Part shown: piece by piece, positions 45,350 to 54,077 of the stretch
Position numbering within the stretch: the first letter of the stretch is position 1
Layout of the letters: the number at the start of each line of letters is the position of its first letter
Assembly (NCBI RefSeq): GCF_023016285.1
Contig: NZ_CP095413.1
Span: 2,790,001-2,854,000 of the forward strand
Direction of reading: 5' to 3'
DNA from: Muricauda sp. SCSIO 64092
GTDB taxonomy: Bacteria > Bacteroidota > Bacteroidia > Flavobacteriales > Flavobacteriaceae
DNA: 64,000 nt
Program-made: the position numbers and the translations under genes
Notes under the pieces: model-generated
Database searches by the model: none
What the model saw: only the letters and a program-made list of their open reading frames with translations
What the model was told of the DNA's origin: nothing

Positions 45350-46293
45350 AACGGATCCTGATATATAGTTTCCTCCTTTTGAGCGGTTATTTGGTTTTGG
45401 CCCAACAAAAAGGTTACAGAATCGAAGGGGATGAGGTAGTCTTTACTTTTGATAGAAAAGACTATGCGTTGGCCCGTGAAGATGGATTTGGCGAGGAGGT
45501 GGGTTTTGATGATCTGGACATCAACAGTGTAGCTGTGGCAGGGGAGTTCAATAATTGGTCCTATTATCAATGGAAGATGATAAAGGTAGATAAGGACCGC
45601 TATGAGCTTCGTAAAAAGCTATCTAATTTTGATCATCAATTTTCATGGGAGTTCAAGTATGTCATTAATAATTTCTTTTGGGCGGAACCGAGAAAAACGG
45701 ATGCAAATGTTACAAGGGCGTTTAAGGATGGGTATCCGTTACCTGTTTACAATTTAATGATGTATACTGCCCGGCCAGACGAAAATGGGAATGCTACATT
45801 TAGGTTAAGGGGACATCCAAATGCAGAAAAGGTCATCTTGGCCGGAAGTTTCAATAAATGGGACGAGCATGTATTTCAAATGCAAAAAAAGGAAGGATAT
45901 TGGGAATTGAGCCTACAATTGCTTCCTGGTGAATATGAATACAAATTCATAATTGATGGGGAATGGACCGAAGATATGGACAACCCGTATAAAGTGCTCA
46001 ACGAATTTGGAGGCTACAACTCGGTTATCCAAATTACCAGGAAAGTACCATTTTTCCTCAGGGGTTTTCCAGATGCCCAACGGGTTACGCTTTCCGGTTC
46101 TTTTAATGATTGGGCCACCGAGGGTCACGATATGTTGAGAACAAGCAATGGTTGGGTGGATACTCTGGCCTTGGTAGGGGGTAAGCACCATTACAAATTC
46201 ATTGTGGATGGGGAATGGATGGTAGATCCGGAGAACTCTGTTAAGGAATACGATGGCAAGGGGAACATCAATTCTGTATGTATGGTACGGTAA
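45346..46293 (+). CDS. Secreted protein with three AMPK-type CBM48 glycogen-binding domains
   Basis: 315 aa. Signal MKRILIYSFLLLSGYLVLAQ. Three E-set/CBM48 units carry the signatures VAVAGEFNNWSYYQWKM, VILAGSFNKWDEHVFQM and VTLSGSFNDWATEG, the last two each followed by (H/Y)xYKFIVDGEW-type strands that bind alpha-glucans. No catalytic domain. It would bind glycogen- or starch-like polymer outside the cytoplasm. It overlaps the aspartic-protease gene by 4 bp, implying joint production. Confidence 0.85.
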   Translation: MKRILIYSFLLLSGYLVLAQQKGYRIEGDEVVFTFDRKDYALAREDGFGEEVGFDDLDINSVAVAGEFNNWSYYQWKMIKVDKDRYELRKKLSNFDHQFSWEFKYVINNFFWAEPRKTDANVTRAFKDGYPLPVYNLMMYTARPDENGNATFRLRGHPNAEKVILAGSFNKWDEHVFQMQKKEGYWELSLQLLPGEYEYKFIIDGEWTEDMDNPYKVLNEFGGYNSVIQITRKVPFFLRGFPDAQRVTLSGSFNDWATEGHDMLRTSNGWVDTLALVGGKHHYKFIVDGEWMVDPENSVKEYDGKGNINSVCMVR

Positions 46294-46388
46294 GCACCAA
46301 GGATAGGTGTTTTTTAAGAGGGGATTTTGACAATTATCCTTATCGTAATTACTTTACTATTTGTTGGCCGTGCTTGGAAAAGCAAGTG

Positions 46389-47750
46389 TTACCCAAAAAG
46401 ATGGCTTACAACGTCCTCAATTTTAGACACAAGGAATACCTGTATGTTAGGGTTTTTTAAACCAATTTTACTTCGTTTGGAGACGTAAATGGTAGAAAAC
46501 CCCAATTTTTCAGCCTCCAGGATTCGTTGATCCACACGTTGTATGGGCCGCACTTCACCGGCCAACCCAATCTCGGCGGCAAAACAGGTCCCTTTTTCTA
46601 TGGGGATATCGGCATTGCTGGAAAGTATTGCGGCCATTACGGCCAAATCAATGGCTGGGTCGTCCACTGTGATTCCTCCGGTAATGTTAAGGAAAACGTC
46701 TTTTGCAGCCAATTTAAAACCAGCACGTTTTTCCAGAACGGCCAGTAGCATATTCAATCGTTTCGCGTTGAATCCCGTGGCCGAGCGCTGGGGGGTTCCA
46801 TACACTGCGGTACTTACCAATGCCTGAACTTCGATTAACAAAGGGCGCATACCTTCTACCGTTGCTGCAATGGCAGTTCCACTCAATTCCCCTTCGTTAT
46901 TGGAAATCAATATTTCGGAGGGATTGATCACTTCCCTTAAGCCACTTCCTTGCATTTCGTAAATCCCCAACTCTGCCGTAGAACCAAATCTATTTTTCAA
47001 GGACCGTAAAATCCGATACACATAATTTCTATCTCCTTCGAATTGGAGAACCGTATCGACCATGTGTTCCAAAATTTTGGGGCCTGCAATGGTACCGTCC
47101 TTGGTAATATGTCCTACCAGGATTACGGGAGTATTGCTTTCTTTGGCAAATTTGATGAGTTCCGCCGTACATTCCCGTATTTGCGAAATGCTCCCCGGAG
47201 CCGATTCTATGTAATCCGAATGTAGGGTTTGAATGGAATCAATAACGACCAAATTGGGTTCCAAGGCCACTATCTGTTGAAAAATGTTTTGGGTCTTGGT
47301 TTCGGTAAGGATGTAACAATTTTTGGCCTTGGGCGTAATCCTGTCCGCCCGCATCTTAATTTGCTTTTGACTTTCTTCACCGGACACATAGAGTGTTCTA
47401 ATGGGTACTTTTAAGGCAATTTGCAGTAGGAGCGTGCTTTTTCCGATCCCCGGTTCCCCACCCAACAATGTCAAGGAACCTGGAACCAGTCCACCGCCCA
47501 GCACCCTATTGAATTCTTGGTCCAGTAAATTGAATCGAACTTCACTGTCGTTGGTTATTTCGTTGATTGGAAGGGGTCTGGCCGTTTTGCTCTGTTTTGA
47601 TTGGGTGGGTTTCCAGGCCGATTTTTCCTCTTTTTGGACCACTTCCTCAACAATGGTGTTCCATTGTTTACAAGACGTGCACTGCCCAATCCATTTTGGA
47701 TATTGGGCACCACAGTTTTGGCAGAAAAAAGCAGTTTTGGTCTTAGCCAT
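46389..47750 (-). CDS. radA: DNA repair protein RadA
   Basis: 453 aa. N-terminal C4 zinc finger (CQNCGAQYPKWIGQCTSC), Walker A GGEPGIGKSTLL, Walker B VIDSIQT, KNRFGS motif and C-terminal Lon-protease-like domain from about 290. It acts in branch migration and homologous recombination. A TATCTTAG promoter box lies 4 nt before the ATG. Convergent with the CBM48 gene. Confidence 0.96.
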   Translation of the reverse strand: MAKTKTAFFCQNCGAQYPKWIGQCTSCKQWNTIVEEVVQKEEKSAWKPTQSKQSKTARPLPINEITNDSEVRFNLLDQEFNRVLGGGLVPGSLTLLGGEPGIGKSTLLLQIALKVPIRTLYVSGEESQKQIKMRADRITPKAKNCYILTETKTQNIFQQIVALEPNLVVIDSIQTLHSDYIESAPGSISQIRECTAELIKFAKESNTPVILVGHITKDGTIAGPKILEHMVDTVLQFEGDRNYVYRILRSLKNRFGSTAELGIYEMQGSGLREVINPSEILISNNEGELSGTAIAATVEGMRPLLIEVQALVSTAVYGTPQRSATGFNAKRLNMLLAVLEKRAGFKLAAKDVFLNITGGITVDDPAIDLAVMAAILSSNADIPIEKGTCFAAEIGLAGEVRPIQRVDQRILEAEKLGFSTIYVSKRSKIGLKNPNIQVFLVSKIEDVVSHLFG

Positions 47751-47754
47751 TGGG

Positions 47755-47762
47755 CTAAGATA
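47755..47762 (-). promoter_or_regulatory. Predicted -7 box (TATCTTAG) of radA
   Basis: One mismatch to TAnnTTTG, 4 nt before the ATG; same octamer and spacing as in front of the YheT gene. Confidence 0.4.
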
Positions 47763-47771
47763 GCAAAACCA

Positions 47772-48914
47772 TCAGTAGCCAAAATCTGCCTTTATGGCAT
47801 CAATTTTTTCCAGGGCCATTTCTTTGGTCAAAAAGTCGATCTCATCCATTAGAAAAGATTTTTCAAAGGCTTTCATTGCCTTTTTGGGTTCCCCGGCAAG
47901 CTCCAAATACTCGCCTTCCAAATAAAACCCAAGCATGGTCTCGGGAAACTGTTTTTTGCAAATATCCGAAAGTGCCTTTAGGGAATCGAAATCGTCCTTT
48001 TTTAAGCTGCCTGCATATATGGCCATAATGTCGTTCAGTTCAACTTCTTTTTTAAAGCCCAGCAAATTTTCAATCATGCCATATTTGTTTTCCAGGTATT
48101 GGATCACCGGCTCATTGGAAGTCAGTATTTGCTCCTTATATTCCTTGGGACTAATGGGGCGGAACATTTTGAAAACATTATCAAAGGCTTTGCTAATCCC
48201 ATATGCGGCAATTGAAGTATGGTCGGGTTCTTTGTATTCATCGAAGAAGTAATGCAAGGTCTCCTTGTTGATTGAGGCAATGGCATTGTTCATTTGGAGA
48301 ATTCGATTTCGATCTTCGGTCTTGCTATTTTCCAAAACCAAGTTGTAAAAGATTTCCTGGTTCAGATCGGATAGCCGGGAGGGAATCCTACTTTCCATCT
48401 CAGTGGCCAACACCGGTGAAATTATGAGATAGGAATTGAACAACGATTTGTCCTTGAACAAATAGTAATTGCCAAAATTGGCAGTGATATCATAACCAAT
48501 GAACATCTTAAAGGGCGCAATGGCATAGCTGGTTTCCAAGTAGGGAATCAATTCGGTTCCCAGAAACTCGTAAAAAAGCTTCCCCTTTTCCGTGGGCAGG
48601 CCCGTGGTTTGCTCAAAATCGCAATCTTCCCATCGCAATTCGTTTTCTTCTTGGTGTACGCCTACTATAATGGACTCGGGCATACGATGGTACTTGCTAA
48701 AAAATTTGGCATTGGAGACGACCAGGTCAAAGAGGTAATCGGCATCCAGTACCACAATTAGGGGATATTTTTTGTCTTCGGAATAATTTTCGGGGAAGTA
48801 GTACGATACGTCCCTGCGTTCCTGTAGTTTGAAGGATTCAAAGATTTCTTTGGTTATCTGTGCGTTAAGGCCAAAGCAAAGCAGCCCAAAAAGGAGCAAT
48901 AATGGTTTGTTCAT
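47772..48914 (-). CDS. Secreted esterase-like protein lacking the nucleophile, with C-terminal TPR
   Basis: 380 aa. Signal MNKPLLLLFGLLCFGLNA. It follows the esterase-D/feruloyl-esterase-like fold (YPLIVVLDADYLFD, then SIIVGVHQEENELRWEDCDF). At the usual G-H-S-x-G elbow it reads MFIGYDITANFG, so the Ser is replaced by Asp. A late TPR-like helix pair (MLGFYLEGEYLELAGEPKKAMKAFEKS) is present. Probably periplasmic and not catalytic. It lies 25 bp before the flippase-like gene's stop. Confidence 0.75.
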   Translation of the reverse strand: MNKPLLLLFGLLCFGLNAQITKEIFESFKLQERRDVSYYFPENYSEDKKYPLIVVLDADYLFDLVVSNAKFFSKYHRMPESIIVGVHQEENELRWEDCDFEQTTGLPTEKGKLFYEFLGTELIPYLETSYAIAPFKMFIGYDITANFGNYYLFKDKSLFNSYLIISPVLATEMESRIPSRLSDLNQEIFYNLVLENSKTEDRNRILQMNNAIASINKETLHYFFDEYKEPDHTSIAAYGISKAFDNVFKMFRPISPKEYKEQILTSNEPVIQYLENKYGMIENLLGFKKEVELNDIMAIYAGSLKKDDFDSLKALSDICKKQFPETMLGFYLEGEYLELAGEPKKAMKAFEKSFLMDEIDFLTKEMALEKIDAIKADFGY

Positions 48915-48939
48915 GGGGCATTGGTTTGATAATCAGAGA

Positions 48940-49905
48940 TTATCGATTTCGATTCAATAACGGTAAGAGTACAAAAGATATTGCGCCAAAAACCAGGACC
49001 ATAAAGGTTTGGGCTATCCACATGATCCATCCAAATGCATTCCCGGCTACCGTGCCCACTCCAAAGAGTTCCAGGGATTTGCCAACCGCTATGGGAAAAG
49101 CAAGGAAACCACCATTGGTTGTGGTCATGGCAAATGCTCCCGCCACAAAGGCGACCAGGATAGCCCCAAAAGATAGACCAACCGTTTCCATAACGGTGAA
49201 CTTTATGACCCAGAACATGAGGATGTACGCAAACCAAATAAAAAAGGTGTGAAAGATAAAGGGCCACTTTCGCTTCATTTTAAATATGCTGAGCACGCCC
49301 TGAAGGACATCGTTCAAGAAGTTTTTGAGTTTGGTGGCAAAGGTTGATGTTGATTTTTTTAAAATTCGAATACCCAGGAACAAACCTGCAATCCCCACTA
49401 CCAGGATGATGGCACCACCGGCAATTCCCAACCCAGATTCTTTTATGAACCCCAATATTAAATCCGTTTGTAGTATTAGGGCTATCCCAATAACCAAAAA
49501 AAGCATGATCAGGTCAATGATCCGCTCCGTCACTATGGTACCCATGCCTTTTTCAAAAGGTACGCCTTCATAAGTACTTAATGCGGTCGCCCTTAATATC
49601 TCCCCGGAACGCGGTACGCCAAGATTCGCCAAATAAGCAATAAGAACAATAAGGGTATTATTGCTCACCTTGGGCTTGTATCCAAGGGGTTCCAAAAGAT
49701 AATTCCACCTAATGGCCCGGGACACGTGGCTCAATATTCCAATAAAGAGGGATAGGCCCACCCAAAAAATGTCTGCTTGACCAATGTATGTAATAATCTG
49801 ATCTCGCTGTTCGGGAGTGGTGGAACTATACAAATACCAAATCAAAAAAAGCCCCAGGGAAATGGGGATTAGAAGTTTGAGTGTCTTTTTTAAGGAATGG
49901 GTCAA
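48940..49905 (-). CDS. Flippase-like integral membrane protein (YbhN/LPG synthase TM family)
   Basis: 321 aa, about eight helices. The family pattern is LKLLIPISLGLFLIWYLYSST, WVGLSLFIGILSHVSRAIRWNYLLEPLGY and LANLGVPRSGEILRATALSTYEGVPFEKGMGTIVTERIIDL. Relatives flip lipids or serve as the TM part of MprF. A TTG start at 49903-49905, 1 bp after the panD stop, is assumed; no ATG exists nearby. It is co-transcribed with panD. Confidence 0.85.
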   Translation of the reverse strand: MTHSLKKTLKLLIPISLGLFLIWYLYSSTTPEQRDQIITYIGQADIFWVGLSLFIGILSHVSRAIRWNYLLEPLGYKPKVSNNTLIVLIAYLANLGVPRSGEILRATALSTYEGVPFEKGMGTIVTERIIDLIMLFLVIGIALILQTDLILGFIKESGLGIAGGAIILVVGIAGLFLGIRILKKSTSTFATKLKNFLNDVLQGVLSIFKMKRKWPFIFHTFFIWFAYILMFWVIKFTVMETVGLSFGAILVAFVAGAFAMTTTNGGFLAFPIAVGKSLELFGVGTVAGNAFGWIMWIAQTFMVLVFGAISFVLLPLLNRNR

Positions 49906-49906
49906 A

Positions 49907-50257
49907 TTAGTTCAATAAGTTGGTTTCCTCATTTGGGAAAACCAATGCCGGATTGAATTTTTTGGCCTCTTCAATGTCCATCCAGGCATAGGTAATCAAA
50001 ATAAGCACATCTCCTGCGGCCACTTTACGGGCCGCGGCACCGTTCAGTGTGAGTTCCCCGGAACCCCTTGGGCCTGGGATGGCATAGGTTTCCAGGCGTT
50101 CCCCATTATTGTTGTTGACAATTTGGACCTTTTCACCACGAATGATGTTGGCGGCATCCATCAAATCCTCATCAATGGTAATGCTACCAATATAGTTGAG
50201 GTCGGCTCCGGTGACCTTTACACGATGAATTTTGGATTTTACTACTTCTATCTGCAT
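49907..50257 (-). CDS. panD: Aspartate 1-decarboxylase
   Basis: 116 aa from the ATG at 50255-50257 (the longer TTG start adds MLQ). Self-processing YIGSITID contains Gly-Ser at 24-25, where cleavage makes the pyruvoyl group. It makes beta-alanine for pantothenate. It lies 15 bp from panC, consistent with one operon. Confidence 0.96.
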   Translation of the reverse strand: MQIEVVKSKIHRVKVTGADLNYIGSITIDEDLMDAANIIRGEKVQIVNNNNGERLETYAIPGPRGSGELTLNGAAARKVAAGDVLILITYAWMDIEEAKKFNPALVFPNEETNLLN

Positions 50258-50272
50258 TTGGAGCAAAATTAT

Positions 50273-51121
50273 TTAATTCAGGGCAATATTATCTATCAAT
50301 CGAATCCCTTCTGCATAAACGGCAATAAAGGCCCTATATTCTTTGTTTACCTGAACCTGGTTGACCGGGATCAAGGTATCTATATCGGTTATTTCAAAAT
50401 ATTCCAATTCAAACAATTGGTTTTCATTAAATTGAATGGAAACCCAATCCCTTATATCCTTAGCATTTTCCGTGCCAAATTTAGCTTTGGCAGCTTTCAA
50501 CATTTGGTATATAAAACCAGCTGCCTCCCTAGTCGGTTTGGAAAGCCTTTCATTACGTGAACTTCTGGCCAGACCATTGGACTCCCTTTCAATTGGGCAG
50601 GGTATGATTTCCAAATCAAGGTTGGACTGTTGCACCAATTTTTGGATGATCTGTAATTGTTGAAAATCCTTTTCCCCAAAATAGGCCCTGTTGGGTCCAA
50701 CGGCCTCAAAGAGCAATTCCACAATAGTGGCAACCCCATTAAAATGACCTTTCCTAAATTCTCCTTCCATCACTTTTTCAAGACCATTGAAGTTGAACGA
50801 TTTTGAGCTGATGTTCCCATTGTAAATCTCCAGCTTGGATGGGGCAAAAATGAGGATTTGATCGGAGACAGATGTTAAAAGGGCACTGTCCTTTGACAGG
50901 TCCGAAGGATATTTCTTAAGGTCTTCCTTATTATTAAACTGTGTTGGGTTTATAAAAATGCTTACCACGGTAAAATCATTATCCTCCAGGGATTTCCTTA
51001 CCAGGGAAAGGTGTCCACTGTGCAAAGCACCCATTGTGGGGACAAGGCCAATGGACTTCTTTTTTGATTTCCATTCCGCAAGGATCACCTGAAGTTCCTT
51101 TTTACTTTGGAGTACATGCAT
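50273..51121 (-). CDS. panC: Pantothenate synthetase
   Basis: 282 aa. MGALHSGHLSLV carries the HIGH-type motif and RSSRNERLS the KMSKS-like loop; FINPTQF and YFGEKDFQQL are family marks. It joins pantoate and beta-alanine with ATP. panB is not adjacent. Operon panC-panD-flippase. Confidence 0.96.
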   Translation of the reverse strand: MHVLQSKKELQVILAEWKSKKKSIGLVPTMGALHSGHLSLVRKSLEDNDFTVVSIFINPTQFNNKEDLKKYPSDLSKDSALLTSVSDQILIFAPSKLEIYNGNISSKSFNFNGLEKVMEGEFRKGHFNGVATIVELLFEAVGPNRAYFGEKDFQQLQIIQKLVQQSNLDLEIIPCPIERESNGLARSSRNERLSKPTREAAGFIYQMLKAAKAKFGTENAKDIRDWVSIQFNENQLFELEYFEITDIDTLIPVNQVQVNKEYRAFIAVYAEGIRLIDNIALN

Positions 51122-51179
51122 GATTTAAAACAAAAGCGTGCAAAAATACTATAAATACTGGTATTAGGCATAATTTTTG

Positions 51180-51187
51180 TACTTTTG
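51180..51187 (+). promoter_or_regulatory. Predicted -7 box (TACTTTTG)
   Basis: An exact TAnnTTTG match, 36 nt upstream of the glycogen-synthase-like gene. Confidence 0.45.
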
Positions 51188-51223
51188 CAGCTACGTTTTG
51201 TCAGATGAACAAAAATTGCATGT

Positions 51224-52033
51224 ATGACTGGTAAAAAGATATTGTTCGTATCTTCTGAATTAGTGCCCTACCTACCCGAGAACCAAGTTTCCTTAATGTC
51301 TTATGAAGCACCTAGAATGGTCAATAGCAATGGAGGCCAGATTAGGATTTTTATGCCAAGATATGGTAATATCAATGAAAGAAGGCACCAATTGCACGAG
51401 GTTATCCGTCTTTCTGGGATGAACTTGGTCATTAACGATATGGATATGCCCTTGATCATTAAAGTGGCCTCTATACCAAGGGAGCGAATCCAGGTTTATT
51501 TTATAGACAACGATGAGTACTTTAAGAGGAAAGCTACTTTTGAGGATAAGGAAGGAAATCTTTTTCCGGATAATGATGAAAGGGGAATCTTCTTTGCCAA
51601 GGGAGTTGTGGAAACAGTGAAGAAGTTAAATTGGTCCCCGGACATTATTCATGTCCATGGGTGGATGGCGTCATTATTGCCTTTATATCTTAGGGAGTAT
51701 TATGCGGATGAGCCCATTTTCATGGATAGTAAAATAGTAACCTCAGTTTATGGAAAGGGATTTGATGGTGAATTGAACAGTGGCATGTTGGATAAAATTG
51801 CTTTTGACGGTATAGACAAGGACAAAATAGATGTACTACAAACGCCTGACTATAATAATTTGTTAAAGGTTGCAGTGGATTATTCCGATGCCATTATTTT
51901 AGCCTCGGAAGAGGTTTCAAGTGAGTTGGTGGATTATGTAAATCAACTGGATAAACCAGTTCTTCCCTTTGTTTCATTCCAAGAAACGGATGAAGCCTAT
52001 GCCAATTTCTATAATACACAAGTTTTAAAATAA
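51224..52033 (+). CDS. Truncated glycogen/starch-synthase-like protein (GT5 N-terminal domain only)
   Basis: 269 aa, versus about 470-500 for full GlgA. The N-terminal Rossmann half is clear ([58 protein letters not shown]). The K-T-G-G-L ADP-glucose loop is absent and the C-terminal GT-B half is missing, so it is unlikely to make glucan. It is 5 bp before DUF4270, and the two form an operon. Possibly a binding or regulatory remnant. Confidence 0.8.
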   Translation: MTGKKILFVSSELVPYLPENQVSLMSYEAPRMVNSNGGQIRIFMPRYGNINERRHQLHEVIRLSGMNLVINDMDMPLIIKVASIPRERIQVYFIDNDEYFKRKATFEDKEGNLFPDNDERGIFFAKGVVETVKKLNWSPDIIHVHGWMASLLPLYLREYYADEPIFMDSKIVTSVYGKGFDGELNSGMLDKIAFDGIDKDKIDVLQTPDYNNLLKVAVDYSDAIILASEEVSSELVDYVNQLDKPVLPFVSFQETDEAYANFYNTQVLK

Positions 52034-52038
52034 GCCTA

Positions 52039-53946
52039 ATGGGTTTGAACAAAGGGTGGATTTCGGCTTTGGCCGGAACCTTTTTTTTATGGGTCTTTTT
52101 GGTTTCCTGTGAAGATGATCTTAACACTACCATAGGGGAAGGGGTAATTCCTGGGGAACCCTTCATTTCCGGAAGGGCGGAGTACGATGTATTTGCGTAT
52201 AACAGGAGTTCCGTGGCCGTTCAGACCAATAGATTGCCATTGTACCAGATTGGGGTATATGATGACCCGGTATTCGGAAGAAGGGAAGCCATAGTCACCT
52301 CGCAGATCGCTTTTCAAAATTTGCAGGGCAACCCGGTTTTTGGAAATTATAGCCAAGACCTCGAGGATTTGCCGGAGGCGTCCAGGGAAAGGGATACCAT
52401 ACCTGAAAATGAAACGGTGAAAGAGGTACTGCTGTACCTGCCATACCAAATAGTCCCGGGTTCAAGCAGTGATACGGATGGCGACGGAGTCCCGGACGAG
52501 TTGGAGCGCCCGGAAGATAGGGACGATCCCAATAGTGATCAGGACAATGATGGGTTAACGGATTTGGAAGAGTCCATTCTTGGGACCAATCCTTTTGACC
52601 CGGACACGGATAATGATGGAATCAATGACGCCGATGATGATGCCACCCTAACAAATACCTTTGCCAATGCCTTTGCATTGGATAGTATATTTTCCAGACG
52701 GCTGATAAATAATCCTAATCAACAACTCATAGGCGAAGAATTCACCCTAAAGGTGGAACGCTCCACTTTTTTCCTAAGGAACCTGGACCCCAATACCAAC
52801 TTTGAAGAAGCCCAGGAATATCTTTCCAACACCAATATTCCAAGTTTTACGGAAGGAAATCCTTTGTTTGAAGGAACGGTAACCATTGACAATAAACAAA
52901 TTGTAACGTTCAACGAAGATGATCCGGATACCGATGAAAACGAAGCCTTGACCATTAATACCGATTTAAGTTTGCCTCCCGGAGTACGGGTGGCATTGGA
53001 CCCCCAGTTTTTCCAGGAGAACATTTTGGATAAAGAAGGCGATTTTGAACTTTTTAGCCAGTCCAACCTTGCCGATTTTATCAGGGGTCTACATATCTCC
53101 ATTATCCCAAATAATGAAGATCTTATGATATTGTTCGACCTGCTACAGGCCAATATCACCATTACCTATGAGTTTGATGATTTTGTGGTGGACGATGATA
53201 ACCCTGCAGGGACCATTGAAAAGGTTGAGCGTGAGTTTACGCTGAATTTTCTTCAAAATGTAAATAATGCGGTCAGTGGAAACGCGGTAAACACTTTTAT
53301 TGATGCGCCCTTGCCCTCCGATATAACCGGGCAATTGGATAATCCCACTGAAAATGCAAGCCGACTTTTTCTAAAAGGGGGTTCCGGTACTTTTTCGGAA
53401 TTACGCCTGTTCAACGAAGATGCCGAGATCGCCAATGACATCATAGCGGGCATTAGGGCGAATAATTGGATCATTAACGAGGCCAATTTGGTCTTTAATG
53501 TAGATCGCAGCAGATTGGACCTGAATGGGGGAACCATCGAACCACCTCGTTTGTACCTTTTCAATGCGGAGAATAATACCCCTTTATTCAATATTTTGGC
53601 GGAGCCACCTAATCTGCTATCCCCTTTGGACCAATTTTTGGACTACGATGGTATATTGGAACGTGACTCCGAAGAAAGGGGCATAAAGTACACCGTACGG
53701 ATTACGGAATATCTTAATGATATCATCGTTAGGGATTCGACGAATGCCCCGCTAAGGTTGGTGCTTACCTCAAATATTGGTGACCCAAGAATACAAGAAG
53801 CGGAAGCAACGATGGGGGAACGTGTTGATCTGCCCTTGATGAATACGATCAATCCCCTTGGGACCGTATTGTTCGGCAACAATGTCCTTACCGAAGAGGA
53901 GGATAAAAAACTAAAACTTCAGATTTTCTACACTGAAATTGACTAA
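52039..53946 (+). CDS. DUF4270 lipoprotein with calcium-binding TSP3-like insert
   Basis: 635 aa. Lipobox LVSC (Cys24). The DUF4270 segment starts [18 protein letters not shown] and [17 protein letters not shown]. Residues about 145-201 are a run of DxDxDG loops ([41 protein letters not shown]) like thrombospondin type 3 repeats, which should bind Ca. It is a surface lipoprotein of unknown role, translated right after the glycogen-synthase-like gene. Confidence 0.85.
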   Translation: MGLNKGWISALAGTFFLWVFLVSCEDDLNTTIGEGVIPGEPFISGRAEYDVFAYNRSSVAVQTNRLPLYQIGVYDDPVFGRREAIVTSQIAFQNLQGNPVFGNYSQDLEDLPEASRERDTIPENETVKEVLLYLPYQIVPGSSSDTDGDGVPDELERPEDRDDPNSDQDNDGLTDLEESILGTNPFDPDTDNDGINDADDDATLTNTFANAFALDSIFSRRLINNPNQQLIGEEFTLKVERSTFFLRNLDPNTNFEEAQEYLSNTNIPSFTEGNPLFEGTVTIDNKQIVTFNEDDPDTDENEALTINTDLSLPPGVRVALDPQFFQENILDKEGDFELFSQSNLADFIRGLHISIIPNNEDLMILFDLLQANITITYEFDDFVVDDDNPAGTIEKVEREFTLNFLQNVNNAVSGNAVNTFIDAPLPSDITGQLDNPTENASRLFLKGGSGTFSELRLFNEDAEIANDIIAGIRANNWIINEANLVFNVDRSRLDLNGGTIEPPRLYLFNAENNTPLFNILAEPPNLLSPLDQFLDYDGILERDSEERGIKYTVRITEYLNDIIVRDSTNAPLRLVLTSNIGDPRIQEAEATMGERVDLPLMNTINPLGTVLFGNNVLTEEEDKKLKLQIFYTEID

Positions 53947-54024
53947 ATTTTAAGTCCTCCCATACAGGACATGGATTTTTTCCGTTATATAACGCAGAAT
54001 ACAAGGCCAATACACGATATCTAT

Positions 54025-54032
54025 TACTTTTG
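54025..54032 (+). promoter_or_regulatory. Predicted -7 box (TACTTTTG) of glmS
   Basis: An exact TAnnTTTG match, 45 nt upstream of the glmS ATG. The spacer holds no further structure that I can support. Confidence 0.4.
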
Positions 54033-54077
54033 AAATCAAATTGGTATTACCTTGCAACGTTTTTAAAATTTTGAACT

